Assembly (NCBI GenBank): GCA_934501535.1
Contig: CAKSUM010000005.1
Location: forward strand, 1 to 64,000
Direction: 5' to 3'
DNA from: an uncultured Clostridia bacterium
GTDB lineage: Bacteria > Bacillota > Clostridia > UBA1381
DNA: 64,000 nucleotides
The stretch's first letter is position 1, and the number at the start of each line of letters is the position of its first letter. Positions 23,967 to 31,824 of this stretch are shown here, one piece after another. Below the pieces are notes generated by a model. It was not told the origin of the DNA. It worked only from the letters and a program-made list of their open reading frames with translations, and searched no databases. Both the position numbers and the translations under genes were made by a program.

Positions 23967-24676
23967 TTCCTTTCTTCTGTCATTTCCCTGTATGCGGTTT
24001 TTGCCGCCTCCTCCGACTCATTACAGCTCATTATGTATATCGGCACCCCGTTCAGCACGCGGTCTGTATATCCGAGCAGCAAATCCATATCGTCCTCATC
24101 ATACGGACGCACCGTTTCATCAAGCATGCGCGATATAACGCTGCCGCCGTTTACGCGGCGGATTTTATTTTCCGTACCGCGCTCCAAAAAGCAAATTCCG
24201 CCGACAGGCGCTTTTATGTTTATATTTAAATCGGAATTTCCGCTCCACGGCGTTCCGCAGGCATAAATTCCGTCACCCATGGGGCGGACAGCTGTTTTAT
24301 CATCATTTAAGATTTTCACGCGGTCTGTGCCGAAAACCTTTTGCCACAGCGCGGCATGCGCGGATTTCTCCGCTCCCGGCGGCTCCGAAAACAGATATGC
24401 CGCACCGCCGGTCAGAACCGCGGAGGACTTTATCATAAATCCGCCGAAATGAACAAGCCCCGTATAGAACACATCTCCCGTGAATATGTATTCGCACTCA
24501 TCAAGACTCAGCTGCGGATTTTCCCTCTGTTTGCGCTCATAGAACGCGTCGGAAAGGTATATCGTCATATCGGGGCGTACATTTTCATTCACTCGGTATG
24601 CCTCCGCACAACGTTTCATCATATCGTACTTATAACCGATATCTGCCGTAATATCCGCAATTCTGTGCAAATTCAT
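23963..24676 (-). CDS. HPr-kinase-like protein with degenerate P-loop (237 aa)
   Basis: Start at 24676 (MNLHRIADITADIGYKYDMMK). The centre shows the HprK/PEPCK-type core: GGFMIKSSAVLTGGAAYLF, then the P-loop position EPPGAEKSAHAALWQ, then VKILNDDKTAVR and GTPWSGNSDLN. In active members the loop reads GPSGTGKSTH; here the first Gly is Glu and the Gly before Lys is Glu, although Lys-Ser is kept. The protein lacks the N-terminal HPr-binding domain. It could be a specialised or inactive kinase. It is translationally coupled to the SDR gene and lies between folA and ung. Confidence 0.65.
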   Translation of the reverse strand: MNLHRIADITADIGYKYDMMKRCAEAYRVNENVRPDMTIYLSDAFYERKQRENPQLSLDECEYIFTGDVFYTGLVHFGGFMIKSSAVLTGGAAYLFSEPPGAEKSAHAALWQKVFGTDRVKILNDDKTAVRPMGDGIYACGTPWSGNSDLNINIKAPVGGICFLERGTENKIRRVNGGSVISRMLDETVRPYDEDDMDLLLGYTDRVLNGVPIYIMSCNESEEAAKTAYREMTEERK

Positions 24677-24714
24677 GAAAACACTCCGTTCCGCCGCACA
24701 AGACGGCACAAATA

Positions 24715-25197
24715 TTACACTCTTTTATAGGTACAAAAGGTTATGCCGTACCCATTGTCCTGCGTTTGCTCCGATTTTTCGGCAAGAACCCATTCGGGCA
24801 GTTTATCGAGGTTTACCATGTATCTGTCGCACGGCACGCTTGCCGCAACTTTTGTTATAAAGCAGGTGTCGCAGTAGGGCAAAAGCTGACGGTAAATTTC
24901 CTCACCGCCGATTACAAATGCGTCGGACAAATCATATCCCATGCCGAAAAGCTCATCAACGCTTCCGCACACAACCGCACCCTCGCAGGAAAAATCCCGG
25001 TTTCTCGTCAGCACGATATTGACCCGGTTTTTGAGCGGTTTTCCGCCCGGAAAACTTTCGAGGTTTTTCCGCCCCAGGATTACCGTTTTCCCTTTAGTTG
25101 TTTCACGAAAAAATTTCATATCGGTTGGAATATTGAACAAAAGTCCGTTATCTTTTCCTATTCCCCAGTCCGCCGATACCGCCGCAATCAGTTTCAT
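24715..25197 (-). CDS. folA: Dihydrofolate reductase (160 aa)
   Basis: Regenerates tetrahydrofolate after thymidylate synthesis. Diagnostic parts: LIAAVSADWGIGKDNGLLFNIPTDMKFFRE, VILGRKNLESFPGGKPLKNR and AFVIGGEEIYRQLLP. It starts 12 nt after thyA, the classical thyA-folA pair. Confidence 0.94.
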   Translation of the reverse strand: MKLIAAVSADWGIGKDNGLLFNIPTDMKFFRETTKGKTVILGRKNLESFPGGKPLKNRVNIVLTRNRDFSCEGAVVCGSVDELFGMGYDLSDAFVIGGEEIYRQLLPYCDTCFITKVAASVPCDRYMVNLDKLPEWVLAEKSEQTQDNGYGITFCTYKRV

Positions 25198-25209
25198 AAT
25201 ATTCTCTCC

Positions 25210-26037
25210 TTATATCGCAACCGGGATTTTTGCGTCGAACTCATGGAATTTATAGTCATCTACCCTGAAATTATCGGTTGTGATTTTGTAGAAATCGCTG
25301 ACGCCGTCCATGATGAATTTCGGTGCGTCAAAGCCTTTGCGGCTTATCAGCTCCTCCACAATCGGCACATGCCTGTCATAAATATGCGCGTCGGCAATCA
25401 CATGCACAAGCTCGCCCGGCTTTAAGCCCGAAACCTGCGCAAATATGTACACAAGCATCGCATACTGCACAACATTCCAGTTATTCGCCGTCAGAAAATC
25501 ATTGCTGCGCTGGTTCAAAATGCCGTTTAGTCTGCCGTCCTTTACGCTGAAGGTCATCGAGTACGCGCACGGGTAAAGGTGCATTTCCGACAAATCCGCG
25601 TGATTGTATATATTCGTCATAATGCGGCGTGAGTTCGGGTTGTGCTTTAAATCGTAAAGCACCCTGTCCACCTGGTCAAATTCGCCCTCTTTATATTTAT
25701 GCTTTATCCCCAGCTGATAGCCGTACGCTTTTCCGATACTTCCGTTTTCGTCCGCCCATTGGTCCCATATGTGACTCTTCAAATCATGCACATTGTTGGA
25801 TTTTTTCTGCCAAATCCATAAAAGCTCGTCGAGCGCGGATTTCCAGTATGTGCGCCGCAGCGTGAGAATAGGAAATTCCTCCGCCAGGTCATATCGGTTT
25901 ACTATGCCGAATTTGCTTATCGTATGCGCCGGCGCACCGTCCTCCCAGTGCGGACGAACCTCCATATCGGTGTCCCATACACCGTTTTCCAAAATATCCT
26001 TACAGTTTTTTATAAATATCTCATCGGCATAGCTCAT
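25210..26037 (-). CDS. thyA: Thymidylate synthase (275 aa), variant active-site neighbourhood
   Basis: Converts dUMP to dTMP with methylene-tetrahydrofolate. The catalytic Cys lies in MHLYPCAYSMTF, where most ThyA proteins have LPPCH; the Arg-Ser-Asp phosphate-binding segment is LNQRSNDFL, and the Asn that reads dUMP is kept (NNWNVVQYAML). HIYDRHVPIVEE matches the usual HIYxNH segment. It is the first gene of the minus-strand run down to the transglycosylase, behind a GGGAG site and a clear promoter at 26073. Confidence 0.9.
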   Translation of the reverse strand: MSYADEIFIKNCKDILENGVWDTDMEVRPHWEDGAPAHTISKFGIVNRYDLAEEFPILTLRRTYWKSALDELLWIWQKKSNNVHDLKSHIWDQWADENGSIGKAYGYQLGIKHKYKEGEFDQVDRVLYDLKHNPNSRRIMTNIYNHADLSEMHLYPCAYSMTFSVKDGRLNGILNQRSNDFLTANNWNVVQYAMLVYIFAQVSGLKPGELVHVIADAHIYDRHVPIVEELISRKGFDAPKFIMDGVSDFYKITTDNFRVDDYKFHEFDAKIPVAI

Positions 26038-26072
26038 ATCAATATTACTCCCATCATAATTATATTATTGTA

Positions 26073-26101
26073 ATTATAGCACACTTAGCACGAAATTACA
26101 A
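26073..26101 (-). promoter_or_regulatory. Sigma-A promoter of the thyA-folA-polA run
   Basis: On the minus strand TTGTAA (26101-26096) and TATAAT (26078-26073) with a 17-nt spacer lie about 35 nt before the thyA start. The divergent spmA gene begins at 26128, so the spmA promoter must overlap this short region; it is probably a sporulation-sigma site that I cannot assign. Confidence 0.75.
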
Positions 26102-26127
26102 CATTATTTTCAGAAACGGAGATTATT

Positions 26128-26697
26128 ATGAACTATATTTGGTCGGGCATTATTATTGTGTCACTTATTTTCGGATTTATTAACGGGCGTCTTTCGGAAA
26201 CGCTGACGGCAGGGCTTGACGGCGCGGCGTCGGCAATTACGGTGCTTTTATCCTTCGCCGGGATAATGTGCTTTTGGTCGGGCATACTGAAAATCACGGA
26301 GGTTTCCGGCGGCGTGCGCATATGCGAAAAGCTGCTTTCGCCCGTAATTGCGCGGCTTTTTCCCAAAGTCAAAGACCGCGGCAACATCACAATGAATGTG
26401 ATTGCAAATCTGCTGGGCATGGGCAATGCCGCAACTCCCGCCGGGGTCGCCGCCATGCGGGAGCTTGACAGGCAGAACGGCGAAAAGCCCGAGCCGTCGC
26501 ATGAAATGTGCCGCTTTGCCGTCATGAACACGGCGAGCCTGCAAATCCTCCCCACAACGGTTATCGGTATTCTTGCCGCATGCGGCGCGGAAAATCCGTA
26601 CGGCATCGTCCCGTGCGTATGGATAAGCTCGGTGCTGTCGCTGTCCGCCGCGCTCATTGCCGAGCAGATTATCTGCAAAAGGAGTGCAAAAAGATGA
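26128..26697 (+). CDS. spmA: Spore maturation protein A (189 aa)
   Basis: A polytopic nucleoside-recognition/Gate-type membrane protein. It begins MNYIWSGIIIVSLIFGFINGRLSE and has the conserved GNAATPAGVAAMRELDRQN and FAVMNTASLQILPTTVI segments. In Bacillus, SpmA/SpmB are needed for spore-core dehydration. It overlaps spmB by ATGA. Its presence marks a spore-forming lineage. Confidence 0.92.
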   Translation: MNYIWSGIIIVSLIFGFINGRLSETLTAGLDGAASAITVLLSFAGIMCFWSGILKITEVSGGVRICEKLLSPVIARLFPKVKDRGNITMNVIANLLGMGNAATPAGVAAMRELDRQNGEKPEPSHEMCRFAVMNTASLQILPTTVIGILAACGAENPYGIVPCVWISSVLSLSAALIAEQIICKRSAKR

Positions 26698-27200
26698 TTT
26701 ACGTTATTCCGATTTTAATTATCCTTGTTCTGCTTGCCGCGGCAAAAAACAAAGCTCCGGCATACAGCGCGTTTACGGAGGGCGCGGAGGAGGGCTTAAA
26801 AACCGCGGTTTCCATCCTGCCGGCGCTTATCGCGGTTCTGTCGGCGGCGGCAATGCTGCGCGAATCGGGCGCGCTTGACGCTCTTGCAAGGCTCCTTGCA
26901 CCGATAACCGGCTTTTTGCATATTCCGCCGGAAATCCTGCCGCTTGCGCTTATCCGTCCGCTCTCCGGCAGCGGCGCGATAGGGCTGCTCACCGACACCG
27001 TACGCACATACGGCGCGGACAGTCAAATCGCACGCGCCGCGTGTATCCTCTGCGCCGCGACCGAAACCACCTTTTACACCGTTTCCGTATATTTCGGACG
27101 AACCAAGGTAAAATATACTAAAAAGGTACTTATTGCCGCAATTATCGGTGATTTTGCCGGAATAATCTGCGCATGCCGCCTGAGTAAGATATTTTTTTAA
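26694..27200 (+). CDS. spmB: Spore maturation protein B (168 aa)
   Basis: The start at 26694 (MIYVIPILIILVLLAAAKNKAPAYSAFTEGA) has AAGGAG upstream and overlaps the spmA stop. Gate-domain helices and RPLSGSGAIGLLTDTVRTYG plus TETTFYTVSVYFG are family marks. It works with SpmA in the spore membrane. The longer in-frame extension upstream lies within spmA and lacks support. Confidence 0.92.
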   Translation: MIYVIPILIILVLLAAAKNKAPAYSAFTEGAEEGLKTAVSILPALIAVLSAAAMLRESGALDALARLLAPITGFLHIPPEILPLALIRPLSGSGAIGLLTDTVRTYGADSQIARAACILCAATETTFYTVSVYFGRTKVKYTKKVLIAAIIGDFAGIICACRLSKIFF

Positions 27201-27229
27201 CAAATTTTACAAAAAATGCTGTTTCGGGC

Positions 27230-27258
27230 TTGAAATAATTGCGGATTTGAGGTACAAT
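27230..27258 (+). promoter_or_regulatory. Sigma-A promoter of the glycolytic operon
   Basis: TTGAAA (27230-27235) and TACAAT (27253-27258) are separated by 17 nt, about 50 nt before pgk. Confidence 0.75.
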
Positions 27259-27309
27259 AAAAGTAAGTGGGTTTTTATGCCCGAAATTTATTAATGAGAG
27301 GTGTCCGAT

Positions 27310-28506
27310 ATGTTAAACAAAAAAAGCGTAGAAGATATTGAAGTAAAGGGTAAAAGAGTCCTCGTAAGATGCGACTTCAACGTTCCCCTTGACGAAAACA
27401 GAAACATCACAGACGATACAAGAATAGTTGGTGCACTGCCGACAATCAAGTATCTTACAGACCACGGCGCAAAGGTTATTCTCTGCTCGCACATGGGCAA
27501 GCCCAAGGGCGAACCGAAGCCCGAGCTGTCCCTCGCACCGGTTGCCAAGGAACTTTCGGCAAAGCTGGGCAAAGACGTTGTTTTTGCAGCTGATGACAAT
27601 GTTGTGGGCGAAAATGCAAAGAAAGCAGTTGCCGAAATGAAAGACGGCGATGTTGTTCTTCTTGAAAACACACGCTACAGAGCGGAAGAAACAAAGAATG
27701 TTGACGAATTTTCAAAAGAGCTTGCGTCCCTTGCAGACGTATTCGTAAACGATGCGTTCGGTACGGCTCACCGCGCTCACTGCTCAAACGTAGGCGTAAC
27801 AAAGTATGTTCCGGTTGCTGTTTGCGGCTATCTTATTCAGAAAGAAATCGAATTTTTGGGCAATGCCGTTAACAACCCGGTAAGACCGCTGGTTGCAATC
27901 CTGGGCGGCTCAAAGGTATCATCGAAAATTTCCGTTATCAACAACCTTTTGGACAAGGTTGACACGCTTATCATCGGCGGCGGAATGGCATACACATTCA
28001 TGAAAGCGCTCGGCGAAGAAGTCGGCGATTCACTGCTTGAGGCAGACTACATCGACTATGCAAAAGACATGATGGCAAAGGCTGAGAAAAACGGCGTTAA
28101 GCTGCTTATCCCGATTGACACGGTTGTTGCACAGGAATTTTCAAACGACGCTCCGCACAAGACAGTCGCAAGAGGCGAAATCGAGCCGGGCTGGGAAGGT
28201 CTGGACATCGGCGAAAAGACAATCGAGCTGTTCGGCGACGCACTCAAGACCGCAAAGACCGTTGTTTGGAACGGACCTATGGGCGTATTTGAAATGCCGA
28301 CATTCGCAAAGGGAACAAACGCAATTGCAAAAATTCTTGCCGACCTCGACGCAACCACAATCATCGGCGGCGGCGACAGCGTAGCGGCTGTTAACCAGGC
28401 AGGCTTGGGCGACAAGATGAGCCACATCTCAACAGGCGGCGGCGCATCGCTCGAATTCCTTGAGGGAAAAGAGCTTCCGGGCATCGCGGCTATTAATGAC
28501 AAATAA
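27310..28506 (+). CDS. pgk: Phosphoglycerate kinase (398 aa)
   Basis: Transfers phosphate from 1,3-bisphosphoglycerate to ADP. VRCDFNVPLDENRNITDDTRI, ILCSHMGKPKG and the C-terminal IIGGGDSVAAVNQAGLGDKMSHISTGGGASLEFLEGKELPG are diagnostic. ATG at 27310 with GAGAGG upstream is preferred over the GTG at 27301. It is the first gene of pgk-GDSL-tpiA-secreted protein-gpmI. No gapA precedes it; spmB does. Confidence 0.96.
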   Translation: MLNKKSVEDIEVKGKRVLVRCDFNVPLDENRNITDDTRIVGALPTIKYLTDHGAKVILCSHMGKPKGEPKPELSLAPVAKELSAKLGKDVVFAADDNVVGENAKKAVAEMKDGDVVLLENTRYRAEETKNVDEFSKELASLADVFVNDAFGTAHRAHCSNVGVTKYVPVAVCGYLIQKEIEFLGNAVNNPVRPLVAILGGSKVSSKISVINNLLDKVDTLIIGGGMAYTFMKALGEEVGDSLLEADYIDYAKDMMAKAEKNGVKLLIPIDTVVAQEFSNDAPHKTVARGEIEPGWEGLDIGEKTIELFGDALKTAKTVVWNGPMGVFEMPTFAKGTNAIAKILADLDATTIIGGGDSVAAVNQAGLGDKMSHISTGGGASLEFLEGKELPGIAAINDK

Positions 28507-28524
28507 TCTCGGAGGAAACTACCA

Positions 28525-29148
28525 ATGAAAACTATACTGTTTCAGGGCGACTCCATAACCGACTGCGGCCGCTCACGCGAAGATGACATTTATCTCGGCG
28601 AGGGTTATCCTCACCTTGTATCGGCAGAGCTGGGCTTTGAATATCCGACCGAATACAATTTCTTAAACCGCGGCGTAAGCGGCAACCGTATCGTCGATGT
28701 TTATGCACGCATAAAAGCGGATATTATAAATCTCAAGCCCGACGTAATGAGCATATTAATCGGCGTAAATGACGTATGGCACGAGGTCGGCTGGCAAAAC
28801 GGCGTGGACGCGGACAAGTATTTCAGAATTTACTGCATGCTTATCGAGGAAGTAAAAGCGGCGCTGCCCGACCTCAAAATCATGATTATGGAGCCGTATG
28901 TCATGAAAGGCACGGCGACCGAGGAAAAATGGGATATTTTCCGCAGTGAGGTTGACAAAAGAGCGGCAAAGGCAAAAGAGGTTGCGGAAAAATACAACCT
29001 GACCTTTATTCCGCTTCAGGACAAGCTCAACGCGGCGCTTGACCGCGCTCCCGGCGAACACTGGACGCGCGACGGAGTTCACCCGACAAAATACGGTCAT
29101 GAGCTTATAAAAAGAGAATGGTTAAAGGCGTTTAACACCTTAAAATAA
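28525..29148 (+). CDS. SGNH/GDSL-family hydrolase (207 aa)
   Basis: Block I FQGDSITDCGR (nucleophile Ser), block II NRGVSGNRI (Gly), block III IGVNDVWHE (Asn) and block V DGVHPTKYGHEL (Asp/His) are all present, so it should be an active cytoplasmic esterase or lipase-like enzyme. No signal peptide is seen. Its insertion between pgk and tpiA, 18 nt after pgk with CGGAGG upstream, implies co-expression with glycolysis. A deacetylase on a sugar or glycan substrate is a guess. Confidence 0.88.
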   Translation: MKTILFQGDSITDCGRSREDDIYLGEGYPHLVSAELGFEYPTEYNFLNRGVSGNRIVDVYARIKADIINLKPDVMSILIGVNDVWHEVGWQNGVDADKYFRIYCMLIEEVKAALPDLKIMIMEPYVMKGTATEEKWDIFRSEVDKRAAKAKEVAEKYNLTFIPLQDKLNAALDRAPGEHWTRDGVHPTKYGHELIKREWLKAFNTLK

Positions 29149-29161
29149 GGAGGAAATTACA

Positions 29162-29914
29162 ATGGGAAAATATATTGTTGCAGGTAACTGGAAGATGAAC
29201 AAGCTTCCGAGCGAAACATACGATTTCGTCAAGGAAGTGGCTGCGGCAACCGCAGGCTCAAACTGCGAAGTTGTTTGCTGCACACCGTACGTATGCCTTG
29301 CTCCGGCAATCGAGGCGGCAAAGGGTACGCACGTAAAAATCGGTGCGGAAAATCTGCATTACGAGGACAAAGGCGCATTCACCGGCGAGGTTTCCGCCGA
29401 TATGCTCCGCGACATGGGCGTTGACTATGTCATCATCGGTCACTCGGAAAGACGTCAGTACAACAACGAAACCGACGAAACGGTTAACTTAAAAACCAAA
29501 AAGGCGCTTGCAAAGGGACTTATTCCTATTGTTTGCGTGGGCGAAAGCCTGAAGCAGCGCGAAGCCGGCATCACAATGGATTTAATCGCAATTCAGATTA
29601 AGAAAGCATTTGCCGGAATCCCTGCCGAGGACGCAAAGAAGGTTGTTATCGCATACGAGCCTATCTGGGCAATCGGCACCGGCAAGACCGCGACAAGCGA
29701 ACAGGCTGAAGAGGTTTGCGGCGGAATAAGAAAGATTATCGCCGACCTTTACTGCGACAAATGCGCACCGGAATTTACAATCCAGTACGGCGGCAGCATG
29801 AAGCCCTCCAATGCGGAAGAGCTTATGTCAAAGCCGAACATCGACGGTGGACTGATCGGCGGCGCGTCACTTGTAGCCGACGATTTCGCAGCTATCACAA
29901 AGGCGGCAAAATAA
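29162..29914 (+). CDS. tpiA: Triosephosphate isomerase (250 aa)
   Basis: Interconverts dihydroxyacetone phosphate and glyceraldehyde-3-phosphate. It has VAGNWKMNKLPSET, the catalytic His in IIGHSERRQ, the catalytic Glu in VIAYEPIWAIGTGKTA, and the phosphate loop GGLIGGASL. AAGGAGG precedes the start, 13 nt after the hydrolase gene. Confidence 0.96.
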   Translation: MGKYIVAGNWKMNKLPSETYDFVKEVAAATAGSNCEVVCCTPYVCLAPAIEAAKGTHVKIGAENLHYEDKGAFTGEVSADMLRDMGVDYVIIGHSERRQYNNETDETVNLKTKKALAKGLIPIVCVGESLKQREAGITMDLIAIQIKKAFAGIPAEDAKKVVIAYEPIWAIGTGKTATSEQAEEVCGGIRKIIADLYCDKCAPEFTIQYGGSMKPSNAEELMSKPNIDGGLIGGASLVADDFAAITKAAK

Positions 29915-29958
29915 TCTGCCCGATAAGCCGCGCAATTTAAAAATACAAATGCTGTCAA

Positions 29959-30002
29959 AAGCCGCGGTGATGTGATTTTCATTTTGCCGCGGCTTGTGTT
30001 TT
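29959..30002 (+). terminator. Hairpin between tpiA and the secreted-protein gene (partial terminator)
   Basis: AAGCCGCGG (29959-29967) pairs with CCGCGGCTT (29987-29995), followed by a weak T-tract (GTGTTTT). It may reduce read-through into the next gene. That gene has its own strong ribosome binding site 8 nt later. Confidence 0.5.
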
Positions 30003-30014
30003 CGGAGGTAATTT

Positions 30015-31757
30015 ATGAAAAAACTACCTATAATATTATCGGCGCTTTTGCTTTTATGCGGCACGGCACACGCCGCAAATGCGGGCGACGTTATCGGCGA
30101 TATTTATTCCACCGACATCGTTGCAGATGTGAACGGCGCGCCTATCCGCTCATTTTCCCTGAACGGAAAAACCGCGATTATCGCGGAGGATTTACGGCGC
30201 TACGGCTTTGAGGTCGGCTACAATGACAATCTGCGCGCACTTTATGTTTCTGTACTCGAAAACACGTTTAACCCTGTGCCGGACGATGTCGAACGCGGCA
30301 AATGCGGCGAAATTGTCGGACACATTTATCAGTCCGACATAATAACGTCGATAAACGGTACAAAAGTTCCGTGCTTTTCGTTAAACGGCGAAATGGCGGT
30401 CGCGATTGAGGACATCGGCGGCGACATAACGCAGACCGACCGCTGCGAAACCGGTATGATGTACCGCTGGGACGCGGAAAACCGCACAATCTCTCTCCTC
30501 CCCGATTATGACAACGGAGTGCAGGCTGAGATTATTTTCAATCAGTATAACGCAAGACCGTATATTGGAAGCGGCGTGCTCAAATACACCGCCGGGCTTT
30601 CGGGTCACGGCATTGAAACCGCCGTTCCGGACGGCTCGTTCAAATACTCTGTTCACTGGGGCAGCGAGGACGGCGAAATTATCGGATATGTCTGCGATGT
30701 CAAAAAGGACGAGCCGGTGCATCTGGAAGACGGCACATGGACTATGACGTCGAACCGCCGCAGCATAACGCACTTTGACATTGATGCGCTCTATCGGCTT
30801 GTCAATGCAGAAAAAATCGAAAACCTGAGCTATGATGAAGTATTAAAGCGCGAAACCGACCGCCTGACCGCTGACGGAGCACCGCCCGAGGAATATACAT
30901 TCGGTGATTTGGGCGCAATTTTGCAGCGCGGAACAGACATAACAATCATTCAAAAAAGTACAGACGGTTCCGACGGTAAAGAAAAATATATAGGCACGGC
31001 AATGCGGCTTAATGATTTTTTGCCCGCTCAGCTGACAGCTGAACGTCCGTGCATAACCGATTGGGAATTTGCAGGCGCCGTGCAAACCGATGCATACAAC
31101 GGCTCTTTCGGCAATCCCGGGTTTGAAACAAACGGTAATACCGGCTGTTTCTTTACCTACAAATCCGGCGGCAGATATTATGAAGTATTTGCGAGCATGT
31201 TCGGATATTTTGAATATCTTGAAGCCGTTCCGCGTGAAACCGACATCGGCACTGTTTACAGCCTGGCATCAACCGCACCGCCGGTTGCCGGACGCTTTGA
31301 GCACGAGGTAAATCTGACGGTCGGCGACAGGACGAGTACACTCCCGGCAATTTCATATATTTCGGGAATGTTCGGCCCGTGGGTTCCGGCAAAGGATTTG
31401 GCGGAGCTTTTGGGCGGCACCGCGGCAGTATCGGAGGACGGATTTACTGTTGAAATCACTACCGACAAAAATCAGCACGAAATCAGCAGCGAACATATTG
31501 TACCGGAAAATCCGTCAATGTGCGGAAAAACGCTGTTTGAAACCCGTGCGGAAAACTGCAATACTCCGCTTAATCTGAAAAGCCGCATCACGGTTGACGG
31601 CAAGGAAATTTCATTTGAGGTTAAGCGCTCGGTAAGCACTGCCGGAATGAGTACACGCGAAATTACCGCAGAACTTCCGGCGTACATTTACGGCGGACGG
31701 GTGTATATTCCGCTTGAAATAATACAAAATTTCTATAATTCGAAAGCAGAAAATTAA
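30015..31757 (+). CDS. Secreted CuAO-N-like protein of unknown function (580 aa)
   Basis: A signal peptide (MKKLPIILSALLLLCGTAHAANA) is followed by two copies of a DIYSTDIVADVNGAPIRSFSLNGKTAIIAEDL-type unit: residues about 25-80 and again at GHIYQSDIITSINGTKVPCFSLNGEMAVAIEDI. This resembles the copper-amine-oxidase N-terminal (stalk) repeat used by many clostridial surface proteins. A central unknown region and a second CuAO-N-like stretch near the C-terminus (SYISGMFGPWVPAKDLAELLGG ... YIYGGRVYIPLEIIQNF) complete it. It is embedded in the glycolytic operon, which is unexpected. Confidence 0.7.
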   Translation: MKKLPIILSALLLLCGTAHAANAGDVIGDIYSTDIVADVNGAPIRSFSLNGKTAIIAEDLRRYGFEVGYNDNLRALYVSVLENTFNPVPDDVERGKCGEIVGHIYQSDIITSINGTKVPCFSLNGEMAVAIEDIGGDITQTDRCETGMMYRWDAENRTISLLPDYDNGVQAEIIFNQYNARPYIGSGVLKYTAGLSGHGIETAVPDGSFKYSVHWGSEDGEIIGYVCDVKKDEPVHLEDGTWTMTSNRRSITHFDIDALYRLVNAEKIENLSYDEVLKRETDRLTADGAPPEEYTFGDLGAILQRGTDITIIQKSTDGSDGKEKYIGTAMRLNDFLPAQLTAERPCITDWEFAGAVQTDAYNGSFGNPGFETNGNTGCFFTYKSGGRYYEVFASMFGYFEYLEAVPRETDIGTVYSLASTAPPVAGRFEHEVNLTVGDRTSTLPAISYISGMFGPWVPAKDLAELLGGTAAVSEDGFTVEITTDKNQHEISSEHIVPENPSMCGKTLFETRAENCNTPLNLKSRITVDGKEISFEVKRSVSTAGMSTREITAELPAYIYGGRVYIPLEIIQNFYNSKAEN

Positions 31758-31824
31758 CATTATATAATAAGCCGCGTGCTAATCGCCCGGCTTATGCCGC
31801 CATCGGCGGCGAAAGGAGAAACTT

